Position numbers and translations under genes: made by a program
Notes under the pieces: generated by a model
What the model saw: the letters and a program-made list of their open reading frames with translations, nothing else
Databases searched by the model: none
Told to the model about the DNA's origin: nothing
In this document: piece after piece, positions 11,433 through 22,377 of the stretch
Numbering within the stretch: the first letter of the stretch is position 1
Layout of the letters: every line of letters starts with the position of its first letter
Assembly (NCBI GenBank): GCA_037833965.1
Contig: AP031352.1
Span: 30,568,501 to 30,632,500 of the forward strand
From: Marchantia polymorpha subsp. ruderalis
Taxonomy: Eukaryota; Streptophyta; Marchantiopsida; Marchantiales; Marchantiaceae
Direction of reading: 5' to 3'
Length of the DNA: 64,000 bases

Positions 11433-14400
11433 AATCTACGTGACGTGAATGGAATAAGTCTCAGTAACTGAAGACTTGACAAATTGGACACTAAAAGTGA
11501 TCGGATGCAACTCTCTCTACTAGAAAAACTTATTGAGCGAGTACAATAAATGTACAAATGATGCATGCTTAAACTCCTCCCAAGGTTCAGGTGTTTTGCC
11601 GTGCATTTCATGGATTCTTCAAATCGTGACGTGAATAGAATAATTCTCAGTAACTGAAGAACTGATAAATTGGACATTGAAATGGATCGGCAACAACTCT
11701 CTCTACTAGAAAGAGCTATGAAGCAGACATTGTAAATGATGAAAACTTTTTGAGCGGGTACACTAAATGTGCATATGATGCATGCTTGAACTGCTACGAA
11801 GGTTCAGGTGTTTTGCCTTGCATATTATGGATTCTCCAAAATCTGACGTGAATGGAATAACTCTGGGTAACTCAAGAACTGATAAATTGGACATTGGAAG
11901 TGATCGGGAACAACTCTCTCTACCATAACAACCTATGAGTCAGACATTGTAAGTGATGAAAATTTTTTGAGCGGGTACAGGATATGTGCATATGATGCAT
12001 GGTTGAACTCCTCCTAAGGTCCAGGTGTCTTGCCGTGCATTTCATGGAGTCTGCAAATTCTGACGTGAATGGAATAACTCTCGGTAACTGAAGAACTGAT
12101 ACATTGGACATTGGAAGTGATCGGAAACAACTCTCTCTACCAGAAAAACCTATCAATCAGACATTGTAAGTGATGAAAACTTTTTGAGCGGGTACACTAA
12201 ATGTGCATATGATGCATGCTTGAACTGCTACGAAGGTTCAGGTGTTTTGCCTTGCATATTATGGATTCTCCAAAATCTGACGTGAATGGAATAACTCTGG
12301 GTAACTCAAGAACTGATAAATTGGACATTGGAAGTGATCGGGAACAACTCTCTCTACCATAACAACCTATGAGTCAGACATTGTAAGTGATGAAAATTTT
12401 TTGAGCGGGTACAGGATATGTGCATATGATGCATGGTTGAACTCCTCCTAAGGTCCAGGTGTCTTGCCGTGCATTTCATGGAGTCTGCAAATTCTGACGT
12501 GAATGGAATAACTCTCGGTAACTGAAGAACTGATAAATTGGACATTGGAAGTGATCGGAAACAACTCTCTCTACCAGAAAAACCTATCAATCACACATTG
12601 TAAGTGATGAAAACTTTCTGAGCGGGTACACTAAATGTGCATATGATGCATGCTTGAACTGCTACAAAGGTTCAGGTGTTTTGCCTTGCATATTATGGAT
12701 TCTCCAAAATCTGACGTGAATGGAATAACTCTGGGTAACTCAAGAACTGATAAATTGGACATTGGAAGTGATCGGGAACAACTCTCTCTACCATAACAAC
12801 CTATGAGTCAGACATTGTAAGTGATGAAAATTTTTTGAGCGGGTACAGGATATGTGCATATGATGCATGGTTGAACTCCTCCTAAGGTCCAGGTGTCTTG
12901 CCGTGCATTTCATGGAGTCTGCAAATTCTGACGTGAATGGAATAACTCTCGGTAACTGAAGAACTGATACATTGGACATTGGAAGTGATCGGAAACAACT
13001 CTCTCTACCAGAAAAACCTATCAATCAGACATTGTAAGTGATGAAAACTTTCTGAGCGGGTACACTAAATGTGCATATGATGCATGCTTGAACTGCTACA
13101 AAGGTTCAGGTGTTTTGCCTTGCATATTATGGATTCTCCAGAATCCGACGTGAATGGAATAACTCTGGGTAACTCAAGAACTGATAAATTGGACATTGGA
13201 AGTGATCGGGAACAACTCTTTCTACCAGAACAACCTATGAATCAGACATTGTAAGTGATGAAAACTTTTTGAGCGGGTACAGGATATGTGCATATGATGC
13301 ATGGTTGAACTCCTCCTAAGGTCCAGGTGTCTTGCCGTGCATTTCATGGAGTCTGCAAATTCTGACGTGAATGGAATAACTCTCGGTAACTGAAGAACTG
13401 ATACATTGGATATTGGAAGTGATCGGAAACAACTCTCTACCAGAAAAACCTATCAATCAGACATTGTAAGTGATGAAAACTCTTTGAGCGGGTACACTAA
13501 ATGTGCATATAATGCATGCTTGAACTGCTACGAAGGTTCAGGTGTTTTGCCTTGCATATTATGGATTCTCCAAAATCTGACGTGAATGGAATAACTTTGG
13601 GTAACTCAAGAACTGATAAATTGGACATTGGAAGTGATCGGGAACAACTCTCTCTACCAGAACATCCTATGAGTCAGACATTGTAAGTGATGAAAACTTT
13701 TTGAGAGGGTACAGGCTATGTGCATATGATGCATGGTTGAACTCCTCCTAAGGTCTCGGTGTTTTGCCGTGCATTTCATGGAGTTTTCAAATTCTGACGT
13801 GAATGGAATAACTCTCGGTAACTGAAGAACTGATACATTGGACATTGGAAGTGATCGGAAACAACTCTCTCTACCAGAAAAACCTATCAATCAGACATTG
13901 TAAGTGATGAAAACTTTTTGAGCGGGTACACTAAATGTGCATATGATGCATGCTTGAACTGCTACGAAGGTTCAGGTGTTTTGCCTTGCATATTATGGAT
14001 TCTCCAAAATCTGACGTGAATGGAATAACTCTGGGTAACTCAAGAACTGATAAATTGGACATTGGAAGTGATCGGGAACAACTCTCTCTACCAGAACATC
14101 CTATGAGTCAGACATTGTAAGTGATGAAAATTTTTTGAGAGGGTACAGGCTATGTGCATATGATGCATGGTTGAACTCCTCCTAAGGTCTCGGTGTTTTG
14201 CCGTGCATTTCATGGAGTTTTCAAATTCTGACGTGAATGGAATAACTCTCGGTAACTGAAGAATTGATAAATTGGACATTGGAAGTGATCGGAAACAACT
14301 CTCTCTACCAGAAAAACCTATCAATCAGACATTGTAAGTGATGAAAACTTTTTGAGCGGGTACACTAAATGTGCATATGATGCATGCTTGAACTGCTACG

Positions 14401-16406
14401 AAGGTTCAGGTGTTTTGCCTTGCATATTATGGATTCTCCAAAATTTGACGTGAATGGAATAACTCTGGGTAACTCAAGAACTGATAAATTGGACATTGGA
14501 AGTGATCGGGAATAACTCTTTCTACCAGAACAACCTATGAATCAGACATTGTAAGTGATGAAAACTTTTTGAGAGGGTACAGGCTATGTGCATATGATGC
14601 ATGGTTGAACTCCTCCTAAGGTCTCGGTGTTTTGCCGTGCATTTCATGGAGTTTTCAAATTCTGACGTGAATGGAATAACTCTCGGTAACTGAAGAATTG
14701 ATAAATTGGACATTGGAAGTGATCGGAAACAACTCTCTCTACCAGAAAAACCTATCAATCAGACATTGTAAGTGATGAAAACTTTTTGAGCGGGTACACT
14801 AAATGTGCATATGATGCATGCTTGAACTGCTACGAAGGTTCAGGTGTTTTGCCTTGCATATTATGGATTCTCCAAAATTCGACGTGAATGGAATAACTCT
14901 GGGTAACTCAAGAACTGATAAATTGGACATTGGAAGTGATCGGGAACAACTCTTTCTACCAGAACAACCTATGAATCAGACATTGTAAGTGATGAAAACT
15001 TTTTGAGAGGGTACAGGCTATGTGCATATGATGCATGGTTGAACTCCTCCTAAGGTCTCGGTGTTTTGCCGTGCATTTCATGGAGTTTTCAAATTCTGAC
15101 GTGAATGGAATAACTCTCGGTAACTGAAGAATTGATAAATTGGACATTGGAAGTGATCGGAAACAACTCTCTCTACCAGAAAAACCTATCAATCAGACAT
15201 TGTAAGTGATAAAAACTTTTTGAGCGGGTACACGTAATTTGCATATGATGCATGGTTGAACTGCTCTGAAGGTTCAGGTGTTTAGCCTTGCATCTCATGA
15301 ATTCTCCAAATTCTGACGTGAATGGAATAACTCTCGGTACCTGAAGATTTGATAAATTGGACATTGTAAGTGATTGGGAACAACTCTCTCTACCAGAACA
15401 ACCTATGAGTCAGACATTGTAAGTGATGAAAACTTTTTGAGCGCGTACAGGAAATGTGCATATGATGCATGGTTGACCTGCTCCAAAGATTCAGGTGTTT
15501 TGCCGTGCATCTCATGGATTTTTCAATTCGTGACGTGAATGGAGTAATTCTTGGTAACTGAAAAATTGATAAATTGGACATTGAAAGTGATCGGGAAGAA
15601 CTTTATTTACCAGAAAAACCTATGAATCAAACATTGTAAGTGATGAAAATTTCTGAGCGTGTATAGGAAATTTGCACATGATGCATGCTTAACTGCTCCA
15701 AAGGTTCAAGTGTTTTGCTGTGCATCTCATGGATTCTTCAAATCGTGACGTGAATGGATAATTTTCAATATATGAAGACTTGATAAATTGGACATTGAAA
15801 GTGATCAAAAACAAATCTCTCTACGAGAAAAACCTATGAATCAGATGTTGTAAATGATGAAAACTTTTTAAGCAGGTACAGTAAATGTGCATATGATGCA
15901 TGCTTGAACGGCTCTAAAGTTTCAGGTGTTTTGCCATGCATATCATGGATTTTCCAAATTCTGAGGTGAATGAAATAACTCTTGTTATATGAAGGATTGA
16001 TAAATTGGGTATTGAAAGTGATCCGATGCAACTCTCTCTACTAGAAAAATTGATGAATCTTACATTGTAAGTGATGAAAACTTTTTGAGCGGGTACAGGA
16101 AATGTGCATATGATGCAAACTTGAACTGCTCTGAAGGTTTAGGTGTTTTGCCATGCATCTCATGGATTCTCCAAATTCTGACGTGAATGGAATAACTCTC
16201 GGTAATTAAAGAATTGATAAATTGGACTTAAAAAATGATTGAGAACAACACTCTCTACCACAACAACCTATGAATCGGACATTGTAAATGATGCAAACTT
16301 TTTAAGCGCGTACAGGAAATGTGCATATGATGCATACTTGAACTGCTCTGAAGGTTCAGGTGTTTTGCCATGCATCTCATGGATTCTCCAAATTCTGACG
16401 TGAATG
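11433..16406. repeat. 217-bp tandem satellite with 434-bp dimeric higher-order unit
   Basis: About 23 monomers of about 217 bp, each with the landmarks 'tgacgtgaatggaataact', 'aaattggacattg', 'ctctctctacca' and 'gtgcatatgatgcatg'. From about 11940 to 15190 two monomer types alternate. One has 'gcatgcttgaactgcta' and 'tgggtaactcaag', the other 'gcatggttgaactcct' and 'tcggtaactgaag'. The exact repeat period is therefore 434 bp. Monomers at both edges (before about 11900 and after about 15200) are more diverged and do not follow the dimer, as expected at satellite edges. Minus-strand open frames of 78 codons recur every 434 bp, but they are by-products of the repeat. The right side is cut by an LTR insertion at 16407. 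Confidence 0.95.
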
Positions 16407-17407
16407 TGTAATAACCCACCAAAGGCTAAAACTGTAGTATGGTGGTAAAAAGGTCGAACCCACAGGGACAAAGGCAACACACAGAGTACAAAGTGTCACG
16501 TTTAACAGACTTTTGGAGAGTTTGAATTCTCAGGCAACTATCACTCCCAGAAATACTGCAAGTGCTCAACTCGGAGGCCACTCGGAGGATGCTCAACTCG
16601 GAGGTCACTCGGAGGATGCACAGTGCAGCGTAAGTCACTCAACACACAAACCTGAAACTGGAAAAGCACAACTCGGAGGTCGGTCAGGACCTCCGCTTAG
16701 GATTTCAGGGGGAAAGTCTCTCAAGAGTACATTCAGAGGCTCTGCAAGTAGTGACTCCCACTCCGGCTTTTACAACCCTGCCGCTAGTTCCTGCTAGCGT
16801 AGGGAACCCGGATTGGACTTCCCACTTCGGAACGAAGTCACTCATACGCGGTGGACGTCACCCTCGACTCACACCAAGCGCAGAGAGTACAGGCCCGACT
16901 GAGAAACTCAACTGAGACACAATCCAATAACACACACACCATAACAGTCTATTGAAAAGTTTGAATTCTTAGGCACTTGTCATTCCCAGAATTACTACAG
17001 AGGTGTGCCCTGAGGGTGTCTTCTGCAGCGTAACCTGAATTGATAACCAAGGTTTACACGAAGTAGCAAAACTTCACTTTGGCATTAAGGGGAAACGTTC
17101 CGTAGGAGTACAATCAGGATAAATCACTCGAAGGTGTAAGGGGGAACTGCTCAAGTATCTAACTCGCAACCGGCTCTGAGCATCGGCAATCACCCGCAGG
17201 TGTAGATCCGCACTACTCAAGTGCCTAACCGGTATACTAGCTCTAAACATTCAGCCGAAGGCCTTCAGCTACAAAATGCGGTACCTTCTTTAAGCTGTAG
17301 CTCCTCTACGTGGTGCCAGAACTAAACACACAAACACGCCGAGAAAGTGAGTTCTTGATCTGCATTTCCGAAACTGGGAGAATCCCAAGGCAAAACGCCT
17401 TGAACTA

Positions 17408-17414
17408 CTTTATA
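17408..17414 (-). promoter_or_regulatory. TATA box of type-B LTR (copy 1)
   Basis: TATAAAG on the minus strand, at the place occupied by the same motif in the other LTRs just after the ORF stop. Here it is separated from the ORF by the nested type-C LTR. Confidence 0.6.
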
Positions 17415-17901
17415 CCCTCTAAGGTCCTAACTAACACTACGCTGCATGTGGTAACCCACTTTTTGTTTTTCGCCGGAACTAAAACATTTTTGATTAGTAA
17501 GTACCGTGGTAGCAGCTGTAAATAGTAATCGGTACGCAAAGCCAGAGTAAAAAGAGGATCGAGGACAGTCAAGGGGTTTTGGGCTTAGGCCACAGTGGAA
17601 CGCTTGGAATGGAACGGGCGGTTCACGCTGCAGGACTCGCTTCAAGCACCTTCGGCGGTAGATCACTCATAACTTTCTCAATTCTTAACGCCTTGAGTTA
17701 TTTAGGGTCTTGTTTGAAAGAACTTGACGCGCTCGTTCTAACGAGCCCAAGAACGCCTGGAACGGATGAGGACTCAGGGAGTTGTGACTGTCGGAAGATG
17801 CGAAGGAGAACGCCTACGGATAGGCGGAAGGAGTTCGTCGTCGGCAGAATATCCACCTTCGGCCCTGGATGTTCGCCTTCCGCGACGGAAGTCTTCGGGT
17901 C

Positions 17902-18203
17902 AACTTCAAGTCGGCAAACTCGGAGTCGGCAAACTTGAGGTCGGCGAACTCGAGGTCAAAGAACTTCAAATCAGCAAACTCGGAGTCGGCAAACTTGAGG
18001 TCGGCGAACTCGAGGTCGGCGAACTTCAAGTCAGCAAACTCGGAGTCGGCAAACTTGAGGTCGGCAAACTCGAGGTCAAAGAACTTCAAGTCAGCAAACT
18101 CGGAGTCGGCAAACTTGAGGTCGGCGAACTCGAGGTCGGCGAACTTCAAGTCAGCAAACTCGGAGTCGGAAAACTTGAGGTCAGAGAACTCGCAGTCGGC
18201 GAA
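17902..18203. repeat. 15-bp minisatellite, block 1, in type-C LTR
   Basis: About 20 units of 15 bp, such as aacttgaggtcggcg, aactcgaggtcggcg and aacttcaagtcagca. The 15-bp unit keeps several frames open. On the minus strand it reads as five-residue units A-D-L-K-F and A-D-S-E-F, which match the pentapeptide-repeat pattern A(D/N)LxF. That frame begins with an ATG at the complement of 18279-18281 and runs to 17814 (155 codons). The equivalent ATG and leader codons occur in the second copy at 63636. I do not annotate it as a gene because any stop-free 15-bp repeat gives such frames. Confidence 0.9.
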
Positions 18204-18468
18204 ACATCGTGCGGGCGCCTTCGGCGATAACAGATAACAAGCCTTCGACAGTGTGCCTTCGGCGAAGGATAAAACCGGCATAACTCTTTCAACTAGTAAC
18301 GGTTTGACTCAGTTGGGGTTTCGTTAGAAAGAGCTCGACGCGCTCGTTTCAACGAGCCCAAGAACTCTTGAAACGGATCAAGGATCTGTGAGTTATGGGT
18401 GTCGGGAGTGACTGTTACAAATAGGCAAAGGTGCGGAAGTGCGTCTTCGGCGGTCAACGCCTTCGGAG

Positions 18469-18561
18469 AACTCGGAGTCGGCGAACTTGAGGTCGGCGAA
18501 CTCGAGGTCGGCGAACTTCAAGTCGGCAAACTCGGAGTCGGCAAACTCGAGGTCGGCAAAC
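18469..18561. repeat. 15-bp minisatellite, block 2, in type-C LTR
   Basis: About six further units of the same 15-bp repeat. The equivalent place in the second type-C copy (about 63413-63450) has only two or three units, so this block is length-variable. Confidence 0.85.
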
Positions 18562-18734
18562 CGGATGCGGTTCAGAGATCTTGCGGAGTCCATATCTTTG
18601 TGATGGACGGTCGGATGGATCTGAAATTTGGTGGGGCCGTTGATCTCAGTCGGCCACGCATGCCTGCAAATATTCAGCCTCAGATCTCGGATGTAAAGAC
18701 GCTGGCGGCTCTGTACAGTAGGCTTAGGATTCAG

Positions 18735-18757
18735 ATTTAGGGTTAGGGTTAGATTTA
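18735..18757 (+). repeat. Telomere-like motif (TTTAGGG/TTAGGG run)
   Basis: The short run tttagggttagggttagattt resembles plant telomere repeat. It is also present (reverse complement, about 63222-63242) in the other type-C LTR, so it is a component of this LTR family and not a chromosome end. Confidence 0.7.
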
Positions 18758-18861
18758 GGTTGTAAGTTAGAGGGGAAGGCAGCCGCCGACTCCTCAGGTG
18801 TAGGATCTGTTGCGGCTCGCACCCTAGCGGGTAGTGTAGTGTTAGTTAGGACCTTAGAAGG

Positions 18862-18868
18862 TATAAAG
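18862..18868 (+). promoter_or_regulatory. TATA box of type-C LTR (copy 1)
   Basis: TATAAAG within 'gaaggtataaagtag', conserved in sequence and position in type A, B and C LTRs, about 0.9 kb before the LTR end. It probably marks the U3-R boundary region. Confidence 0.65.
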
Positions 18869-19530
18869 TAGTTCAAGGCGTTTTGCCTTTGGACTCTTCC
18901 AGTTTCGGAAGTGCAGATCAGGAACTCACTTTCTTGGCGTGTTTGTGCATTTTGGTCCTGGCACCACGTAGAGAAGCTGCAGCATAGCGAAGTTACCGTA
19001 TGTTGTAGTTGAAGGCCTTCGGCTGAATGTTCAGAGCTAGCACCCGGTTAGAGACTTGAGTAGTGCGGATCTGCACCTGCGGGTGATTTCTGATGCTCAG
19101 AGCCGGCTGCGAGTTAGATGCTTGAACAGTTCCCCCCTACTCCTTCGAGTGACATATCCTGATTGTACTCCTACGGGAAGTTTCCCCTGAATGCCAATGT
19201 GAAGTTTTATTACTTCGTGTAAACCTTGGTTTGCAATTCAGGTTGTGTGTGTGTTACTGGATCGTGTCTCAGTTAAGTTCTCAGTCGGGTCTGCACTCCC
19301 TGCGTTTGGTGTGAGAGTCGAGGGTGACGTCCACGGCGTATGAAGAGGCTTTGTTCCGAAGTGGGAAGTCCAGTCCGGGTACCCTACGCTAGTTCCTGGC
19401 GGAAGGGCAGTAAAAGCCGGAGTGGGAGTCACTACCTGCAGAACCTCTGAGTGAACTTTTGAGACACTTTCCTCCTGAAATCCGAAGCGGAGGTCCTGAC
19501 CGACCTCCGAGTTGTGCTTTTGCCAGTTTC

Positions 19531-19531
<1 letters not shown>

Positions 19532-19563
<32 letters not shown>
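19532..19563. repeat. (GT)n microsatellite in U5 region of LTR
   Basis: About 16 GT units. The same dinucleotide run sits at the same place in every LTR of this window (for example about 24669-24688, 37300-37315, 43649-43662, 47462-47479, 58484-58501, 62431-62443) with differing lengths, so it is an ancestral, length-variable LTR component. Confidence 0.9.
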
Positions 19564-19565
<2 letters not shown>

Positions 19566-19816
19566 GAGTGACCACGCTGTACTGTGCATCCTCCGAGCAT
19601 CCTCCGAGTCGAGATCCTCCTCCGAGTCGAGCCTCCGAGTTGAGCACTGCAGTATTTCTGGGAGTGACAGTCGCCTAGAATCCAAACTCTACAAAAGTCT
19701 GTTAAACGTGACACTTTTACTCTGTGTGTTGCCTCTGTCCCTGTGGGTTCGATCTTTTTACCACCATACTGCAGTTTTAGCCTTTGGTGGGTTATTACAC
19801 TGCACTACCTGCTACT

Positions 19817-22377
19817 CTAAACGCCTGCACGGAACCAAGCTACACTACTGCACTCTGCAGATCCGGTACTGCGCCTTCTGCGCGACGGACTGCCGCGCAC
19901 TTTCTCCCTACCCTGCCAGTCTTCCGCTCGGCTGCGCAACTCCAGCCGCCGAAGAACCCCGGTCACTTCCGACTCCAAGTGCGCCATAGTATCGCGCGCA
20001 CACGACAAGAAGGCCTCTAATTTCTTCGCCACTCGCCGCCGACTCCGACTGTCACCCTCCGTCAACGCCGCCGCCCGAAGCTCAAACTCCATGAGTGTGA
20101 TCTTCTCCTGCGCCGCCACTTCCCAGTGGGTGTATCCTCTGAGACAGTGGGTCACCCGCGCCACCAACTCTTCTCGCGTACGATCCGCATCGCGCCGGCT
20201 GCTGCCTTCCACCTCTGTCAGCTGCATCTCCACCTCCGCGCGCTGCGCCCTCAATTCCGTGCACTCGGATTGCAAGTTGCGCAACAACTCCTCATCCGCC
20301 TTGCGCGTGCTTTGACTTTGCTCTAATGCGCGCATCTGGCGCCCAAGCTCCTCTGTTAGAATGCGGTTTTGTCTCCGCTCTTCCTGCAATTCCAACTCAA
20401 TCCTTGCCCGCATTAGCTCGACATCCTCCTGGGCTTTCATCGCCGCATACTCACGCTGTTGTTGCAGGGTTTGTTGTAGCCTCTTTGTGATCGCCGGGTG
20501 CTGTTGGAGGGCAGTATTCTTCATCTCCAACGTTTGGCATCTAGTGGCCCAAATGGCCACCTTGTTCCTCGTTCTGTTCTTGACTAACTCCACATAAGAC
20601 TGCGGTTTTCTAGGATTCGCGTACTTTGCTGCCTTGTGATCCAAATATCGCAAGAGTGGCACTATCTGCTCGCACAGTACCCCTGTTGGCGTCCCACGCA
20701 CAGAGTCCGCTTCCTGTTCTTCCGAACTCGTCTCATCTTCTGTTTCGAGGATTTCAGTCGCCACAGAAGCTCTTGGCGACTCCCTGGAACTGTGGCGCGT
20801 GGCAGCTTCCGCCGCGACTGCCGCTCCACTCCCTGCTAAGATATCCAAGGCAGTGGGGGATCCCACTGCCTGAGCCTCCGCTCCGGCTTGATCTCCTGTT
20901 CTCGAAGGGGTCGGCGCCGCAGTCACTCTTGTCGCCTCTGCACCGCCCACTTCTATTGCCTGCTCCTCCGGCGCGATCTGCGCGGAAGGTGTCTTCGCCG
21001 GAGGTGTGTCCGCCGAAGGCGCCTGCACAATGGTCGCCGGGTCTATCCGATTCGCAGTCGGCGAATCTGGCCGACTCTTAGTTGACCGACTCGCAGTCGG
21101 CCGACTAGCAGTTGTCCGACTGGCAATCGGATCCACTCTGCATGTCTTCACTCCACTTGGTAGCTTCGCTGGAGGCGCTTCCTCAAAAGCGTCTTCTTCC
21201 GAAGACGACTCTCTGAGAGTCATTGGCTCTGCAGCCAAACTCTCTTCTGCTTCCGGCCTGCTGTCCGGTTAAACACGCTGTTCTCGCCGACCCGCAGTTG
21301 GCCGACCTTCAGTCGCCCGACTCGTAGTCGGCCGACTCTCAGTTCGCTTGACTTCTTCCGAAGGCATCCACGCCTTCTGCGCAAAGGGGTTCATCGACCT
21401 CCCCAGAACCTGCGCGATTATCTCCTCCTATGTGGGCAGGACATTCCGCCGGACCGGAGTACGCCCGGTCTCCTCACTGCTAGTCGGCAACACCATCTTA
21501 CGTGCCCTCTGCTTCGGCCGGCTGTAAAGCTCGTGGGTTGGCCGACTCCGAGTCGGCGCAGCGGGAGCTTCCGGTTGCCTGTCTTCTGGCCTCTCATCCC
21601 ACTTCCGCTTCCGCGGTGCGCGCTCACGTCGATGCTCTTCTTCTGCTCTTGCCGGAGCCGGAGCTGGACTGGCAGGTGCTTCGTCCGGATCTGTGTCCAC
21701 TTCAGCCTCCCGCAAGTATCTACCCGGATTACTTCGGGTCAGCAGCGGAAATCGCGCCCGCTCTGAAGCTGTCAAACATCCCATCGCTCGATAGAACACG
21801 ATCAGGTAAGGCGAAAGATGATTGAGGGTTCCTCCTCTCTCTTCTTGCGCATGTTGGCGCGTCACCTTCCACAGGAGCCGTGCCCAATGAACCGGAGCTC
21901 CTGACAACACTAGCTCCACAAATCCCACTTGCCAATCATGCATGTAGGCGGTCTTGGTCGGCTACAATATTTGAAGCAATGCAGTCGCGACATTTCTCCG
22001 CAATCGATCTTTGTAATCCCGCGTCCGGAAGCCGTTCTTGGGATGCTTGCCAACCTTGAAAAGATCATTGTAGGAGTTCTCTTCCTCCTTCGACATCTTC
22101 ACGCTTTCGGTCTCGAAGAGGAGATACCCTTCCTCGCCTGCACACCGTCCTAGTACCTGCGCCCAGTGACTAATGTCCCACCTCTCTGGGTGGGGGTGGA
22201 ATCCGCGCGCGGGCTGTGTTTCTCCCGCAAATATTCGCGCACCATCTCCGGACACGTCCAATTCCATCCCCACAGGAGGAAATCAAGCTTCAACCTTGTC
22301 AACACATCCTGGAATGCGCGCAGACCGATCTGCGGCACTCTGAGTGGAGTCACTCGCAGCTGGGGGACCTTCGACAT
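19817..22377 (-). pseudogene. Decayed type-B LTR-encoded coiled-coil protein
   Basis: A minus-strand relative of the intact proteins at 25392-27953 and 59278-61848, broken into several frames. The N-terminal domain begins at about 22377 (M-S-K-V-P-Q), shifts frame near 22200-22230, continues to about 21965, and shifts again near 21945. It then runs to a stop after V-L-P-T at 21428. The rest (disordered middle, LLRYLDHK motif, coiled coil, H-C-L-R-G-Y-T-H-W-E-V, C-terminus F-R-A-G-V) is open from 21238 to 19817. So the N-terminal half is damaged while the C-terminal half is still open over 470 codons. The stop lies 12 bp before the target duplication of the nested type-C LTR. Confidence 0.85.

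Larger units (their letters stand above)
17447..19799 (+). mobile_element. Type-C solo LTR (2353 bp, no long family ORF)
   Basis: It starts TGTGGTAACCCACTTTTTG and ends GGTGGGTTATTACA, flanked by the 5-bp duplication ctgca (17442-17446 and 19800-19804). It sits inside the type-B LTR, just after that LTR's ORF stop. The last 1 kb (TATA region, R, U5) is closely similar to type B, including the TATA at 18862-18868. In place of the roughly 2.6-kb ORF it has a 15-bp minisatellite and a telomere-like run. A second copy starts at 62193. Confidence 0.92.

Noticed and set aside
11920-15192. Repeated minus-strand 78-codon open frames starting M-I-G-F-S-G
   Set aside because: They recur every 434 bp because the satellite repeats; there is no protein motif and edge monomers break the frame.
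17869-18237. Plus-strand S-A-N-x repeat frame in the minisatellite
   Set aside because: A 15-bp repeat without stops is open in several frames; no conserved start or flanking codons.
18735-18757. Chromosome end or fusion point
   Set aside because: The motif is too short and is present inside both type-C LTR copies.
20626-21272. Plus-strand frames opposite the type-B ORFs
   Set aside because: Shadow frames of the Pro/Ser/Thr-rich region; they do not extend through the conserved domains.
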